Shown here piece after piece: positions 42,393 through 51,688 of a stretch of DNA of 59,316 bases. A program made the position numbers and the translations under genes. Position 1 is the first letter of the stretch, and the number at the start of each line of letters is the position of its first letter. Source of the DNA: Tyzzerella sp. UBA1042 (GTDB lineage Bacteria; Bacillota; Clostridia; Lachnospirales; Anaerotignaceae); NCBI GenBank assembly GCA_002316675.1, contig DCDZ01000010.1, positions 45,935 to 105,250 of the forward strand. Direction: 5' to 3'. The notes beneath the pieces were generated by a model. It made no database searches. It worked only from the letters and a program-made list of their open reading frames with translations, and had not been told where the DNA came from.

Positions 42393-43666
42393 TCTCCCGC
42401 CTCCTTCTCAAAACGAATGGTTGCGGATTTCCCATGGGCAGTCAAACCTTCCCTTTGGGCAAAGGTGTTTATTTTTTCCGCTTCCTTTGCCAATGCTTCC
42501 CTTGTGTAATAGGTAAACGAGGATTTCTTAATAAAATCATCCACGGACAAAGGGCTGGCAAACCTTGCATTTCCCCCTGTGGGCAATGTGTGGTTTGTCC
42601 CAGAAAAATAATCTCCCAGTGCCTCGGGAGCATTTCTCCCTAAGAAAATGGAGCCTGCATGGCGGATGTCCGCCAAATAGTCGAAGGGGTTATCTACGCA
42701 CAATTCTAAGTGCTCTGGTGCAATTTGGTTTGCAATTTCAACGGCCTCCTTTATGCTTTTGGCAAGGATGATCTTCCCATTTTGATCAATGGAGCTTCTT
42801 GCAATCTCTTTTCTGGGCAGCAGAGGAATTTGCTCCTCCAAGGCATGGGAAACGGCCTGTGCCAGCGCTTTGCTATCCGTCACCAAAACGGCACTTGCCA
42901 TAACGTCATGCTCCGCCTGAGAGAGCAAATCTGCGGCAATCATCCTGCCATCAGACTTTCCATCGGCAATGACTAAAATTTCGCTGGGGCCTGCAATCAT
43001 ATCAATGGAAACCTTCCCAAAAACCTGCTTCTTCGCCTCAGCCACAAAAGCGTTCCCCGGCCCGACGATTTTATCTACCTTAGGAATGGTCTCTGTGCCG
43101 TACGCCAAGGCCGCGATGGCCTGTGCTCCGCCGATTTTAAAAATACGGTCAACCCCCGCAAGCTTCGCCGCCGCCAAAACCGAAGGGCTTACCGCTCCGC
43201 CTTTGGCAGGGGTTACCACAACAATTTCTTTCACCCCTGCAATTTTTGCCGGGATTGCGTTCATCAATACCGTGGAAGGGTAGTTTGCCGTCCCCCCGGG
43301 AACGTAAATCCCCACCCTGTCAAGGGGTGTTATTTTTTGCCCTAAAATGACACCTTCTCTGGGTGTATACATCATATCCGTTCGTTTTTGCATTTGATGA
43401 TAGCCCCGAATATGTGCCGCCGCTTCCTCCAATATGTTCAGAAATTCTTTCTCTACCGATGCGCAGGCAATTTCTTCCCCGCTGACCTCCAGCTCCGCCA
43501 AGGCCGTCCCATCAAAACGCAAGCTGTATTCACGCAGGGCTTCGTCCCCTTTCTGCCGAACTTCAGCAATAATTTCTGAAACAACGCCTGCAATCTCATT
43601 TTTCTCTTCCTTGCGAGAAAAAATTTCATCTATATTCATTTCTCCATAAGTATATTGTTTTATCAT
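42389..43666 (-). CDS. hisD: Histidinol dehydrogenase
   Basis: A 425-residue zinc enzyme that performs the last two oxidations. Signatures include YVPGGTANYPSTVLMNAIPAK (seen as GIYVPGGTANYPS), GPGNAFVAEAKKQVFG, MIAGPSEILVIAD, LLSQAEHD and the C-terminal GTNHTLPTGGNARF. The start follows GAGGTGATACC, 9 bp after hisG. Confidence 0.97.
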   Translation of the reverse strand: MIKQYTYGEMNIDEIFSRKEEKNEIAGVVSEIIAEVRQKGDEALREYSLRFDGTALAELEVSGEEIACASVEKEFLNILEEAAAHIRGYHQMQKRTDMMYTPREGVILGQKITPLDRVGIYVPGGTANYPSTVLMNAIPAKIAGVKEIVVVTPAKGGAVSPSVLAAAKLAGVDRIFKIGGAQAIAALAYGTETIPKVDKIVGPGNAFVAEAKKQVFGKVSIDMIAGPSEILVIADGKSDGRMIAADLLSQAEHDVMASAVLVTDSKALAQAVSHALEEQIPLLPRKEIARSSIDQNGKIILAKSIKEAVEIANQIAPEHLELCVDNPFDYLADIRHAGSIFLGRNAPEALGDYFSGTNHTLPTGGNARFASPLSVDDFIKKSSFTYYTREALAKEAEKINTFAQREGLTAHGKSATIRFEKEAGE

Positions 43667-43675
43667 GGTATCACC

Positions 43676-44323
43676 TCAGGATTTTTTCGTAATTACTTCA
43701 TTCATCTTCCGGCTCATTTCGCAAATAGGTACATTCATGAACTTATAGCTGGCTTTATTTGCAATCAGTCTTGCGCTGATGGGCACAATATCCTCCCATG
43801 GCTCCAAATCATTCTCCAAGAGGGTGGTGCCTGTTTCCACAATGTCCACAATGACATCGGACATTCCTAAAATAGGGGCAATTTCAATGGAACCATGCAG
43901 CTCGATAATTTCAATTTCTAAGCTTTGCTTTCTAAAATATCCTCTTGCAATATTGGGGAATTTTGTGGCGACCCGCAGGGTGCGGTCGGTATCAATTTTG
44001 CCGCCCTTTTTACCGGCCACCGCCATACGGCATTCGCCCATGCCCAAATCCAAAAGCTCATATACCTCGGCACTTTGCTCCAAAAGAATATCCTTGCCCA
44101 CAACCCCTACATCGGCAACACCACGCTCAACATAAACCGCCACATCCGAGGGCTTTACCCAAAAATAGCGAACACCGTTTTCCTCATTTTCAAAAATCAG
44201 CTTGCGGTTCGTTTCCCGAATGGAAGGACAGCCATAGCCAATGCCTTCAAACACACCATATGCCTTATCTCCAAGTCTGCCCTTAGGCAAAGCAATATTA
44301 ATCATTCTCTGCAATGATTTCAA
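43676..44323 (-). CDS. hisG: ATP phosphoribosyltransferase, short catalytic form
   Basis: A 215-residue short-form HisG, lacking the C-terminal regulatory domain and so dependent on HisZ. Motifs: INIALPKGRLGDKAY, DVAVYVERGVADVGVVGKD, and the PRPP loop DIVETGTTLLENDL. The start is uncertain: a TTG at 44323 has AAGGAG seven bases upstream, while the ATG at 44305 (MINIALPKG), which matches usual HisG N-termini, has no ribosome site and overlaps the hisZ end. It catalyses the first, feedback-regulated step. Confidence 0.94.
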   Translation of the reverse strand: MKSLQRMINIALPKGRLGDKAYGVFEGIGYGCPSIRETNRKLIFENEENGVRYFWVKPSDVAVYVERGVADVGVVGKDILLEQSAEVYELLDLGMGECRMAVAGKKGGKIDTDRTLRVATKFPNIARGYFRKQSLEIEIIELHGSIEIAPILGMSDVIVDIVETGTTLLENDLEPWEDIVPISARLIANKASYKFMNVPICEMSRKMNEVITKKS

Positions 44324-45425
44324 GCCCCCTCTCCTTCATGCACCAAAGCTGTCTATAGCTCACCGTTTGTTGGTTCTGCTTTTGCACCATAACACTTTGG
44401 CCGTTATCCGTCAGCATTTCTACCGCCCGCAATAAGGCCGCCGCATCGGTCTTTTCCTCATAGAGTAAAAGGATGTCCGTATCATACTCCTTTTGCTGCT
44501 TCTCATAGCGTTCTAATAAATCCAGATATACGGCAAAACCGATGGCATCGCTGTCCTTACCCAGCTTGCGCACTAAATTATCATACCTTCCGCCCAAAAG
44601 AATGCTGCTAGGCACACCATTGACGAAGCCTTGAAAAATAATGCCCGTATAATAATCCATGCCATTTACCACGGAAAAATCCAGCCTTATCCGCCCATCG
44701 TCACCGCTGCTCTTCAATGCGGCACAAACAGCCTCCAGTTCCGAAAGGGCATCCTCCATTTTCGCATTGATACAAAGGGCTTTTGCTTTTTGCAAGCCTT
44801 CCTCCAGAGGGCCACAGAGCGATGCCATTTCTATAAAAGCATTCTCCAATTCCTCTTTCACCTGAAATTTCCTGCAAAGAGCCTGCAGGCTATGGATATT
44901 TTTCTGGCTGATTCCCTTTAATAAAGCTTCCTTTTGCGTTTTGCTTAACCCCAATTCCTCAATGAAACCGGTAACAAAACCCATATGGGAAATATCCATA
45001 ATATAGTCATCGCTGATGATTTCCAAGCTTTTTTGTGCCAGACGAATGACCTCCATGGTGGCATACCGATCCACCTCGCCGATGTATTCCAGCCCTACCT
45101 GCATAATTTCCTTAAATTCCCCCGTACCCTTTCGCACACGGTAGACATTTTCATTATAATACACCCGCTCCGCCAATGCATAGCTACCCTTTGTATTTTT
45201 TACAATGGAAAGGGTCACATCGGGCTTCAGTGCCAAAAGCTTTCCGTCCAGCCCACTAAAGGTCAATATATTTTCACTGCTGAGAAAATTTCTGTTCTCC
45301 GCATAAAAATCATATTCCTCAAACTTACTCATTTTGAATTGTTTATAGCCAAACCGCTCAAACAGCGCCCGTAATAAAAAAATCACTTCTTCTTCCTTTT
45401 TTAAAAGCATTTTCGGCAATGTCAT
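44298..45425 (-). CDS. hisZ: HisZ, regulatory subunit of ATP phosphoribosyltransferase
   Basis: A 375-residue class II histidyl-tRNA-synthetase-like protein without a tRNA-binding domain. The HisRS motifs include EEYDFYAENRNFLSSENILTFSGLDGKLLALKPDVTLSIVK, in pieces such as LKPDVTLSI, and GGRYDNLVRKLG near the end. It forms the allosteric complex with short HisG and confers histidine inhibition. The ATG at 45425 has GGAGG six bases upstream. It is the first gene of the operon and overlaps hisG. Confidence 0.94.
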   Translation of the reverse strand: MTLPKMLLKKEEEVIFLLRALFERFGYKQFKMSKFEEYDFYAENRNFLSSENILTFSGLDGKLLALKPDVTLSIVKNTKGSYALAERVYYNENVYRVRKGTGEFKEIMQVGLEYIGEVDRYATMEVIRLAQKSLEIISDDYIMDISHMGFVTGFIEELGLSKTQKEALLKGISQKNIHSLQALCRKFQVKEELENAFIEMASLCGPLEEGLQKAKALCINAKMEDALSELEAVCAALKSSGDDGRIRLDFSVVNGMDYYTGIIFQGFVNGVPSSILLGGRYDNLVRKLGKDSDAIGFAVYLDLLERYEKQQKEYDTDILLLYEEKTDAAALLRAVEMLTDNGQSVMVQKQNQQTVSYRQLWCMKERGLEIIAEND

Positions 45426-45438
45426 GCTGCACCTCCGC

Positions 45439-45498
45439 ACTTTAATTTACTTTAATCTTATATCAGTTTACCACTTTAGTCAAGTAGAACGCTAAAGT
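45439..45498 (-). promoter_or_regulatory. Promoter and repeat operator of the histidine operon
   Basis: TTGACT (45478-45483), 17 bp, TAAGAT (45455-45460) on the minus strand gives a 5' leader of only about 22 nt, so there is no T-box. ACTTTA occurs on the plus strand at 45439-45444, 45449-45454 and 45473-45478, and inverted (TAAAGT) at 45493-45498, surrounding and overlapping the promoter. This looks like a repressor array; a YerC/HisR-type repressor is a guess. Confidence 0.6.
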
Positions 45499-45601
45499 TT
45501 ATCATCTTCACCGAAATGCTTTTCTTTCCTTCTATTTTTTTATGCAAAATGCAAAATTTATCCCTTTTCATTGCTTCTTTTTGCCAAAATAGTGCAATAA
45601 A

Positions 45602-45648
45602 TGAAAATAAAAAAACGCTTTTCTCTATTTCTTTTAGAAAAAAGCGTT
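45602..45648 (-). terminator. Terminator after the anti-sigma factor gene
   Basis: On the minus strand AACGCTTTTTTCT and AGAGAAAAGCGTT arms are followed by TTTTTTTATTTT, just 6 bp after the stop. Confidence 0.88.
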
Positions 45649-45653
45649 CTTTC

Positions 45654-46646
45654 TCAATTTGTTTCTACTGTGATTTCAAAAACAACCATATCCATCGTTT
45701 CAATATTTTCTGTGAGGGATCGGGTTTCCCCTATTTCCTTGATGCCTTCCATGAAGTTTTCACGCTTGCCGGCAGGCACAGAAATTCTGATGGATTGTGC
45801 CGAAGGTCTAAATTCTTCATAGCCCCCCAAAGAAATTGCCAACTCCCCAATGCTATCCAACACACCCTCCGTATCCCCAACGGTTAGGATCACCTGCTGC
45901 ATTGGCAGCGCTTCTCTGGTGTCCTCCACAGCAAAGAGCATATCCCTTGGCTCTGCTTGGGCCAAATCAGGTATAGGTGCCTCCGGCAAGCTAATTTCTA
46001 CCTTTTCTTGTTTTTGCGCCTGTTCTTGGCTTATGTCTTCTTTTTGAGGTGAACTCCCATTTGTTATCTCTTCTTGGGGGGCCTCCTCACTAACCATTTT
46101 TTTCTGTATTTTAGGTTGCTCAGCCCTTACATCTTTCTGTAGTTCCCCTTCCTCAACTCCTGCATGGGCAGATTTCTCAAGCACCGGCTCCTCCGGCAAA
46201 GCATCCTCTTGGGGGGCAGCAGATTGGAATATTTCGGATATATCCTCGGGTTCTGTAGTTTCCTGCACAAATATTTTTTCCGATGGCCCATTCCCCTCTC
46301 CACGCATTTTCAATATGCCCTGCGTGCCGCCAATGGCAACAACCAACACAACGCCCGCAGCAATCAAACCAAATTGCTTCCAGAAATATTGCGGCTTTTT
46401 TCCGGAGGGAAAGGCTAGTATTTTTTCTTGCTGGGCAAGCTTATGAATCAATTCCGTGTGATAGCCTTCCGGCAGATCCTCCTCAGGAAGGTTGCTTAAG
46501 GAATCCATGAGTTCTTGCAGCTTTTCCGTTTCCTCTTGACAATCCGGACAGTCTTTTAAATGTGCCGCAACAAAGACGGCCTCTTCCTTATCCAGCTCCT
46601 GTGATAAATACGCCCACATCAGCTCCTTACATCTATGGCAGTTCAT
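45654..46646 (-). CDS. Zinc-finger (ZAS) membrane anti-sigma factor
   Basis: A 330-residue protein: N-terminal anti-sigma zinc domain with His29-x3-Cys33-x2-Cys36 (HLKDCPDC), a single membrane helix (about 90-108, GLIAAGVVLVVAIGG), then a Glu/Pro/Gln-rich linker and a folded extracytoplasmic domain of about 110 residues. It should hold the ECF sigma factor encoded just upstream until a surface signal triggers release. The ATG overlaps the sigma gene stop (ATGA) with GGAGG upstream; the longer frame from 46703 lies within the sigma gene. The outer domain is unfamiliar. Confidence 0.88.
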   Translation of the reverse strand: MNCHRCKELMWAYLSQELDKEEAVFVAAHLKDCPDCQEETEKLQELMDSLSNLPEEDLPEGYHTELIHKLAQQEKILAFPSGKKPQYFWKQFGLIAAGVVLVVAIGGTQGILKMRGEGNGPSEKIFVQETTEPEDISEIFQSAAPQEDALPEEPVLEKSAHAGVEEGELQKDVRAEQPKIQKKMVSEEAPQEEITNGSSPQKEDISQEQAQKQEKVEISLPEAPIPDLAQAEPRDMLFAVEDTREALPMQQVILTVGDTEGVLDSIGELAISLGGYEEFRPSAQSIRISVPAGKRENFMEGIKEIGETRSLTENIETMDMVVFEITVETN

Positions 46647-47284
46647 GAATTGCTCCCCTCCTTTCTGTTTGTATGACGAGGCGGCCTGCCGTTTCGTTCC
46701 CAAATTTTAAAAATTTCTTCTTTTATATGCCTTCTGGCCCGTGAAATTCTCGATTTTACCGTACCCAAGGCCAGCCCTGTAATTTCCTCAATTTCCTCAT
46801 AAGTCAGCCCCTGCATATCCCTAAGAATAAAAACCGTTTTATATTGCTCAGAGAGTTTGTCTAGGGCTTGGTAAATTTCATTTTTCGTTTCTTGTTGTAA
46901 AACACATTCCTCCGGGGTAGCGCCTGCGTCGGCCACCTCATGCTTCCATGCGCCCTCTTCATCCTGAAACTCTTGATCTAACGACAGGCTTTGCTTCCCC
47001 TTACGCTTTCGCATCTCATCAATGCAAGTATTCACTGCTATCCGATAAATCCAGGTGGAAAAAGCCGCCCGCTCATCAAAATTTGCAATGCTGCGGTATG
47101 CCTTGATCCACACCTCTTGAGAAATGTCTTTGGCATCCTCACTATGATTCATCATACGAAGGGTGACGTTATACACAATTTTTTCATACTGCTGCACCAG
47201 CAGTTCAAAAGCCGCCATATCTCCGGCTTTAGCCTTGGCAATATATGCCTTGTCTTCCTGCTTTGCAGAAGCGTCCTTCGCCAT
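46643..47284 (-). CDS. ECF sigma factor, SigW-like
   Basis: A 213-residue group 4 sigma factor. Region 2 is visible as FELLVQQYEKIVYNVTLRMMNHSEDAKDISQEVWIKAYRSI (key piece DAKDISQEVWIKAYR) and FSTWIYRIAVNTCIDEMRKRK; region 4 as LSEQYKTVFILRDMQGLTYEEIEEITGLALGTVKSR (key piece YEEIEEITGLALGTVKSR). It belongs with the anti-sigma factor downstream and probably answers envelope stress. I start at the ATG at 47284 after AGGTGA; a GTG three codons earlier is possible. No clear ECF-type autoregulatory promoter was found. Confidence 0.93.
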   Translation of the reverse strand: MAKDASAKQEDKAYIAKAKAGDMAAFELLVQQYEKIVYNVTLRMMNHSEDAKDISQEVWIKAYRSIANFDERAAFSTWIYRIAVNTCIDEMRKRKGKQSLSLDQEFQDEEGAWKHEVADAGATPEECVLQQETKNEIYQALDKLSEQYKTVFILRDMQGLTYEEIEEITGLALGTVKSRISRARRHIKEEIFKIWERNGRPPRHTNRKEGSNS

Positions 47285-47451
47285 TTTGGTCACCTGCCCT
47301 TCCTAAAAATATCAAGCCTTATGTAAAATAATACACATATAATTCCAGCCTTGCCCTAATTCCGTTGCATCAATAGCATTTTCCTCTTTTTGGGAATATG
47401 ATTCCGAAAACGGAAAACCCGGAAAGCTTTGATACAAACATCATAATACAG

Positions 47452-47480
47452 ATTGTAGGAGGAAGCAAAAAAAACCGCAA
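47452..47480 (-). promoter_or_regulatory. Promoter of the sigma / anti-sigma operon
   Basis: TTGCGG (47475-47480), 17 bp, TACAAT (47452-47457) on the minus strand, giving a leader of about 160 nt. Confidence 0.55.
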
Positions 47481-47561
47481 CTATTTTGTTTAAAATTTTT
47501 ACCATAAGGGAGGCCTTTCTCATTAGCATACACAGTACATTTTCTAAAACTTACCAAAAGC

Positions 47562-47593
47562 ATAAAAAAACGACCGCTCCTGCGGCCGCTCTT
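47562..47593 (-). terminator. Terminator of prfC
   Basis: On the minus strand GCGGCCGCAGGAGCGGTCGT forms a GC-rich hairpin followed by TTTTTTTATG, directly after the prfC stop. Confidence 0.85.
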
Positions 47594-47598
47594 TCCCT

Positions 47599-49191
47599 TT
47601 AACCTTCTTGATATTCAGTATCATCCAGATGAAAGGCTTCCCAAAGCTCAATATCCGGATTTTTTTGCATGAAATTATTCAGTGTATACTGGTTCGCAAA
47701 AAGGAGAACCTGGCGATCAAAGCGGTCATATACCAAGGTGCTTCTGGCCACCAAATGGTCTCTGATGTCTTCCACCGTGTTCGGATTGACCCAACGTGCC
47801 ACACAATACTCCAACGATTCCATACGAATTTCCGAGTTATATTCATTATTCAAACGGTATTCAAAAACTTCAAACTGCAATTGCCCTACCGCACCCAAAA
47901 TGATGTCATTAAAATCATTATGGTAAACCTGAATGGCTCCCTCTTGAGCCAGCTGCTGCACACCCTTTTGAAACTGCTTTGCCTTCAAGGAGTTTATGGG
48001 ATGAACACGCATAAACAATTCCGGCGGGAATGTGGGTAAAGGCTCAAAAAAAAGCTTTTCCTTTCTATCCGTCAAGGTATCGCCAATTTGATAATTTCCA
48101 CTGTCATAAATACCGATAATATCCCCCACCACAGCTGTTTCTACGGTTTCTCGTTCATTTGCCATCAGCTGTGTAGATTGGCTCAGCTTCAGCTGCTTTC
48201 CTGTTCTGGAAAGGGTCACCGCCATACCTCTGGTAAAGGTGCCGGAGCAGATGCGCAAAAAGGCCAATCTGTCTCGATGGGCAGGGTTCATATTCGCCTG
48301 TATTTTGAAAATAAAGCCGCTGAAAAATTCGTCTGTGGGCTTCACCTCGCCCTTTGTGGTCTTTCTGACCCCCGGCGCCGGCGCCCATTCCAGAAAATGC
48401 TGTAAAAACGGGGTAATCCCAAAATCAGCCAAGGCAGAGCCAAAAAACACAGGTGAAAGGCTTCCTTCTTTGATTGCCTGTAAATCAAAGGAATTTCCCG
48501 CACCATCCAAAAGCTCCATTTCATCCCGCAAACTATCCAGGTTTGCTTGGGAAATAACCCCTTCTAAGTCGCTACCATAGACCCCTTTGGGCCCAAGCTC
48601 CACAATGCCGTTTTGCTTACGATATAGATAAACCTTATTTTCCAGCCGGTCGTAAATACCTTCAAAGGTCATACCATTGCCGATAGGCCAAGTCACTGCT
48701 GTAGAAGGCAGACCCAAAGCCTCCTCCAAATCCGCCATGCAATCTAAAGGATCCTTGGACTGGCGATCCAGCTTATTCACAAACGTAAAAATGGGAATCT
48801 CACGCATACTGCAAACCTTAAACAGCTTCACCGTCTGCGCCTCCACACCCTTCGCCGCATCAATCACCATAACCGCACTATCCACAGAGGTTAAAATACG
48901 ATAGGTATCCTCACCAAAATCATTATGGCCCGGTGTATCCATGATGGATACAACCTTTCCCTTGTATTCAAACTGCATTACGGAAGACGTAACGGAAATA
49001 CCACGCTGTTTTTCAATCTCCATCCAGTCACTTTTCGCAAATTTTGCATTTCGTCTTGCCTTCACAGTACCTGCCTCACGAATGGCTCCGCCGTGAAGCA
49101 AAAGCTTTTCTGTCAAGGTTGTTTTTCCGGCATCTGGGTGGGAAATAATCCCAAAAATCCGCCTTCTTTGGATCTCTTCCAACATACTCAT
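47599..49191 (-). CDS. prfC: Peptide chain release factor 3
   Basis: A 530-residue translational GTPase of standard RF3 length. G1 is SHPDAGKTTLTEKLLLHGGAI, G3 is DTPGHNDFGEDTYR, G4 is NKLDRQSKDPLD; the C-terminal RF3 domain includes VYHNDFNDIILGAVGQLQFEVFEYRL. It removes RF1/RF2 from the ribosome after termination. The ATG at 49191 follows AAGGA; a frame to 49248 lacks a ribosome site. It is divergent from ridA. Confidence 0.97.
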   Translation of the reverse strand: MSMLEEIQRRRIFGIISHPDAGKTTLTEKLLLHGGAIREAGTVKARRNAKFAKSDWMEIEKQRGISVTSSVMQFEYKGKVVSIMDTPGHNDFGEDTYRILTSVDSAVMVIDAAKGVEAQTVKLFKVCSMREIPIFTFVNKLDRQSKDPLDCMADLEEALGLPSTAVTWPIGNGMTFEGIYDRLENKVYLYRKQNGIVELGPKGVYGSDLEGVISQANLDSLRDEMELLDGAGNSFDLQAIKEGSLSPVFFGSALADFGITPFLQHFLEWAPAPGVRKTTKGEVKPTDEFFSGFIFKIQANMNPAHRDRLAFLRICSGTFTRGMAVTLSRTGKQLKLSQSTQLMANERETVETAVVGDIIGIYDSGNYQIGDTLTDRKEKLFFEPLPTFPPELFMRVHPINSLKAKQFQKGVQQLAQEGAIQVYHNDFNDIILGAVGQLQFEVFEYRLNNEYNSEIRMESLEYCVARWVNPNTVEDIRDHLVARSTLVYDRFDRQVLLFANQYTLNNFMQKNPDIELWEAFHLDDTEYQEG

Positions 49192-49342
49192 TTCTGTAAA
49201 TTCCTTTCTGCCCGTTGTTGATTCGTACTTCCTTGCAGAAATACACACTGTTTTTATTTTACCCGAATATCCTCAAAAAGGGAATAAAAAAAATAAATTT
49301 TATAAAAAATTGTACAAACCGGCTGTATGTGAGAAAAACACA

Positions 49343-49371
49343 TTGACGCAAAAATGTCTTTGGGATAGAAT
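49343..49371 (+). promoter_or_regulatory. Promoter of ridA
   Basis: TTGACG (49343-49348), 17 bp, TAGAAT (49366-49371). The leader of about 100 nt is bracketed by TAATAGT and ACTATTA, which could pair. Confidence 0.7.
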
Positions 49372-49478
49372 AATAGTATTGATATTGAGCTTGCGGGAAA
49401 CCCTTCCCAAAAACTCCATAGACAAACAAAAACCCAACACTATTATAAATTTTATCAATCAAAATGGAGGTAAAAAGT

Positions 49479-49856
49479 ATGATTAAAGTTACAAGCACAG
49501 AGAAAGCACCCGCAGCCATCGGTCCCTATTCTCAAGCAATCTCCGCAAATGGGTTCCTCTTTACCAGTGGACAAATTGCCATTGATCCCGCTGTGGGCGA
49601 TGTTGTTGCCACCACAATCGAAGGACAGACAGAGCAGGTAATGAAAAACCTGAGTGCCGTTCTGGAGGCAAACGGTTTAACCTTTGCCGATACCATCAAA
49701 ACCACTTGCTTTTTAGCAGATATGGGGGATTTTGGCACATTCAACGAAATTTACGGCAAATATTTTACAAGCAAGCCCGCCCGTTCCTGCGTTGCGGTGA
49801 AAACACTGCCGAAAAATGTTTTGTGCGAGGTTGAGGTGATTGCATTATTGAAATAA
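49479..49856 (+). CDS. ridA: RidA-family enamine/imine deaminase
   Basis: A 125-residue RidA (YjgF/YER057c) protein: APAAIGPYSQAISANGFLFTSGQI at the N-terminus (key piece IGPYSQAI) and PARSCVAVKTLPKNVLCEVEVIAL with the conserved substrate-binding Arg at the C-terminus. It hydrolyses reactive 2-aminoacrylate-type enamines from PLP enzymes. The ATG at 49479 has GGAGG eight bases upstream; the ATG five codons earlier overlaps that site. Confidence 0.95.
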   Translation: MIKVTSTEKAPAAIGPYSQAISANGFLFTSGQIAIDPAVGDVVATTIEGQTEQVMKNLSAVLEANGLTFADTIKTTCFLADMGDFGTFNEIYGKYFTSKPARSCVAVKTLPKNVLCEVEVIALLK

Positions 49857-50330
49857 GCTTTGAAATTTCCCTATAGGGAAAAAGCTGCTTTCTGAACAAA
49901 CGCATAAATTTTTGCAATTTCATCTATCCCTGTGTTACATAAGAATATGGGGATATTTTTTGCACATTTTTTACCCATCTAAAAGCAAGAACCCGTCAAC
50001 AGGTTCCGTATTTCCAAAAACAAAAAGAACCCTCGTTACGTCTTTTTCAGCAAGAAAAAAGAGCCATGACTGGCTCTTTTAAAAGGGGAGGGTATGTATT
50101 ACTATGTTATTTGCTTTATCCTTGCTTCTCTTAAGGATGATTCTATGATAAAATAGGTTTATGAATTGGGTATGTAGGGAATATGAACATTTTGTAAACA
50201 TTTTATTGGAGAAAAAATTTTGAAGCTTTTTTCAAATTTTATGGGAGTTTTTGCCGTTCTTTGAAGAAATGCTTCGCTATAATCTATTGTCATATTACAA
50301 TGAGCAAACATACTTTGGAGGGGTGGTCTG
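49857..50330. other. Non-coding gap between ridA and the glycerate kinase gene
   Basis: It holds TTTCCCTATAGGGAAA (about 49866-49881), a palindrome just after ridA with no long T-run, the hairpin pair GAACC/GGTTC near 49990-50008, a strong bidirectional terminator at 50055-50084, and a rightward TATAAT near 50277 that is the best start signal for the kinase gene. No reading frame here is credible. Confidence 0.55.
50055..50084. terminator. Bidirectional terminator downstream of ridA
   Basis: AAAAGAGCCA-TGAC-TGGCTCTTTT with A-run before and AAAA after on the plus strand; it can act on either strand. Confidence 0.75.
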
Positions 50331-51578
50331 ATGAAAAAAATGAAAAAAGACGCACAAAGAATCATGCAAAGTGCCTTGGTGCAGGTATTGCCCGATGCTG
50401 CGGTAAAAAAAGCCTTGGCGGGAAAACAGTTCGGCGAAAAAATTATTGTTATTGCCATTGGAAAAGCTGCCTGGAACATGGCCCGAGCCGCCGGAGAAAT
50501 CCTCGGCCAACGTATCACAATGGGGTTTGTCCTTACAAAATATCACCATGGACAAGGCAAGCTTCCGGGGTTTACCATTTTGGAAGCCTCCCATCCCCTC
50601 CCCGATGAAAATACGATTGCGGGAACAGATCAAATTATTCAGGCTGTTTCCGGGCTTTCTCCCGAAGACACCGTCATCTTTCTGGTTTCCGGCGGCGGTT
50701 CGGCTTTGTTTGAAAAACCGGCGGGAAATCTGACCCTAAATGACCTTTTGGAAATCACAGATCAATTGCTAAAATGCGGTGCCGACATTGTTGAAATGAA
50801 TACCATCCGCAAGCACCTTTCTGGGGTGAAGGGCGGAAAATTTGCGGCTCTATGTGCCCCTGCCAGAGTCTACACCATTGCCCTAAGCGATATTTTGGGG
50901 GATCGGCCGGATGCCATTGCCTCCGGCCCCACCTGCGCCGACCTTTCTACCAGCGAGGAAGCCTTTGCCATACTGAGAAAATACGGTTTACGGGTTTCTG
51001 AAAAGATGAAAGTGCAGCTTGCTGTAGAAACGCCGAAAGAAGTTTTGAATAACACCATGCTGATTACCGGCAGTGTCAAAGCCCTGTGCCTTGCCGCAGC
51101 AAAGGAGGCGGAAGCTTTGGGGTATACGCCTTTTATACTTTCCACCCTCGTGGATTGTGAAGCAAAAGAGGCGGGGCGCTTTTTAGCCTCCGTGGGCAAA
51201 ACCATACAAAAAGACGGCATTCCCCTCCAGCCGCCTTGCGCTGTCATTTGCGGCGGCGAAACCATTGTAAAAATAACAGGCCAAGGAAAGGGTGGAAGAA
51301 ATCAAGAGTTTGCTCTAGCTGCCGCCGCTTCCATCTACGGTTGGAATGATATTGTCATCGGCGCTATCGGCTCTGATGGCACCGATGGCCCTACAGACGC
51401 CGCAGGAGGCCTTGTAGATGGCAACACCAAGGGAATTCTTGATGAGGCCGGCATTTCCATTGACGAAGTTCTGGCAAAAAATAATTCCCATATGGCCTTG
51501 GAGTTTGCCAATGCTTTAGTGGTCACAGGCCCCACCGGTACCAATGTGAACGACTTATATTTCGTTTTGGTCAGATAA
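50331..51578 (+). CDS. Glycerate 2-kinase (type II, MOFRL family)
   Basis: A 415-residue type II glycerate kinase: Lys-containing IAIGKAAWNMA at the N-terminus, LVSGGGSALFEKP, HLSGVKGGKFA, LSDILGDRPDAIASGPT, and the C-terminal MOFRL signature GGRNQEFALAAA with GSDGTDGPTDAAGG. It phosphorylates D-glycerate to 2-phosphoglycerate, joining serine or glyoxylate breakdown to glycolysis. Single gene; the start follows GGAGGGG. Confidence 0.95.
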   Translation: MKKMKKDAQRIMQSALVQVLPDAAVKKALAGKQFGEKIIVIAIGKAAWNMARAAGEILGQRITMGFVLTKYHHGQGKLPGFTILEASHPLPDENTIAGTDQIIQAVSGLSPEDTVIFLVSGGGSALFEKPAGNLTLNDLLEITDQLLKCGADIVEMNTIRKHLSGVKGGKFAALCAPARVYTIALSDILGDRPDAIASGPTCADLSTSEEAFAILRKYGLRVSEKMKVQLAVETPKEVLNNTMLITGSVKALCLAAAKEAEALGYTPFILSTLVDCEAKEAGRFLASVGKTIQKDGIPLQPPCAVICGGETIVKITGQGKGGRNQEFALAAAASIYGWNDIVIGAIGSDGTDGPTDAAGGLVDGNTKGILDEAGISIDEVLAKNNSHMALEFANALVVTGPTGTNVNDLYFVLVR

Positions 51579-51618
51579 AGAAAGGCTTTGATCCGCCAAA
51601 ACCAAGGGGTTAAAAAAC

Positions 51619-51656
51619 GGGGTATCCAAAAAAATGGATACCCCTTAGGTTTTTAT
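51619..51656 (+). terminator. Terminator of the glycerate kinase gene
   Basis: GGGGTATCC-AAAAAAAT-GGATACCCC followed by TTAGGTTTTTA, 41 bp after the stop. Confidence 0.88.
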
Positions 51657-51688
51657 ACTTACAAAGGAAATGACCCCCAAGGAAACAC

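Larger units (their letters stand above)
47285..47598. other. Non-coding gap upstream of the sigma factor
   Basis: It contains one leftward housekeeping-type promoter (47452-47480) and the prfC terminator. An imperfect dyad TTTTTGGGAATATGATTCCGAAAA lies near 47391-47414 between promoter and gene; its role is unknown. Confidence 0.5.

Noticed and set aside
45441..45600. Possible T-box leader before hisZ
   Set aside because: The promoter lies about 30 bp from the start codon, leaving no room for specifier and antiterminator structures.
49259..49519. Leftward frame between prfC and ridA
   Set aside because: It overlaps the ridA promoter and 5' end on the other strand and has no ribosome site.
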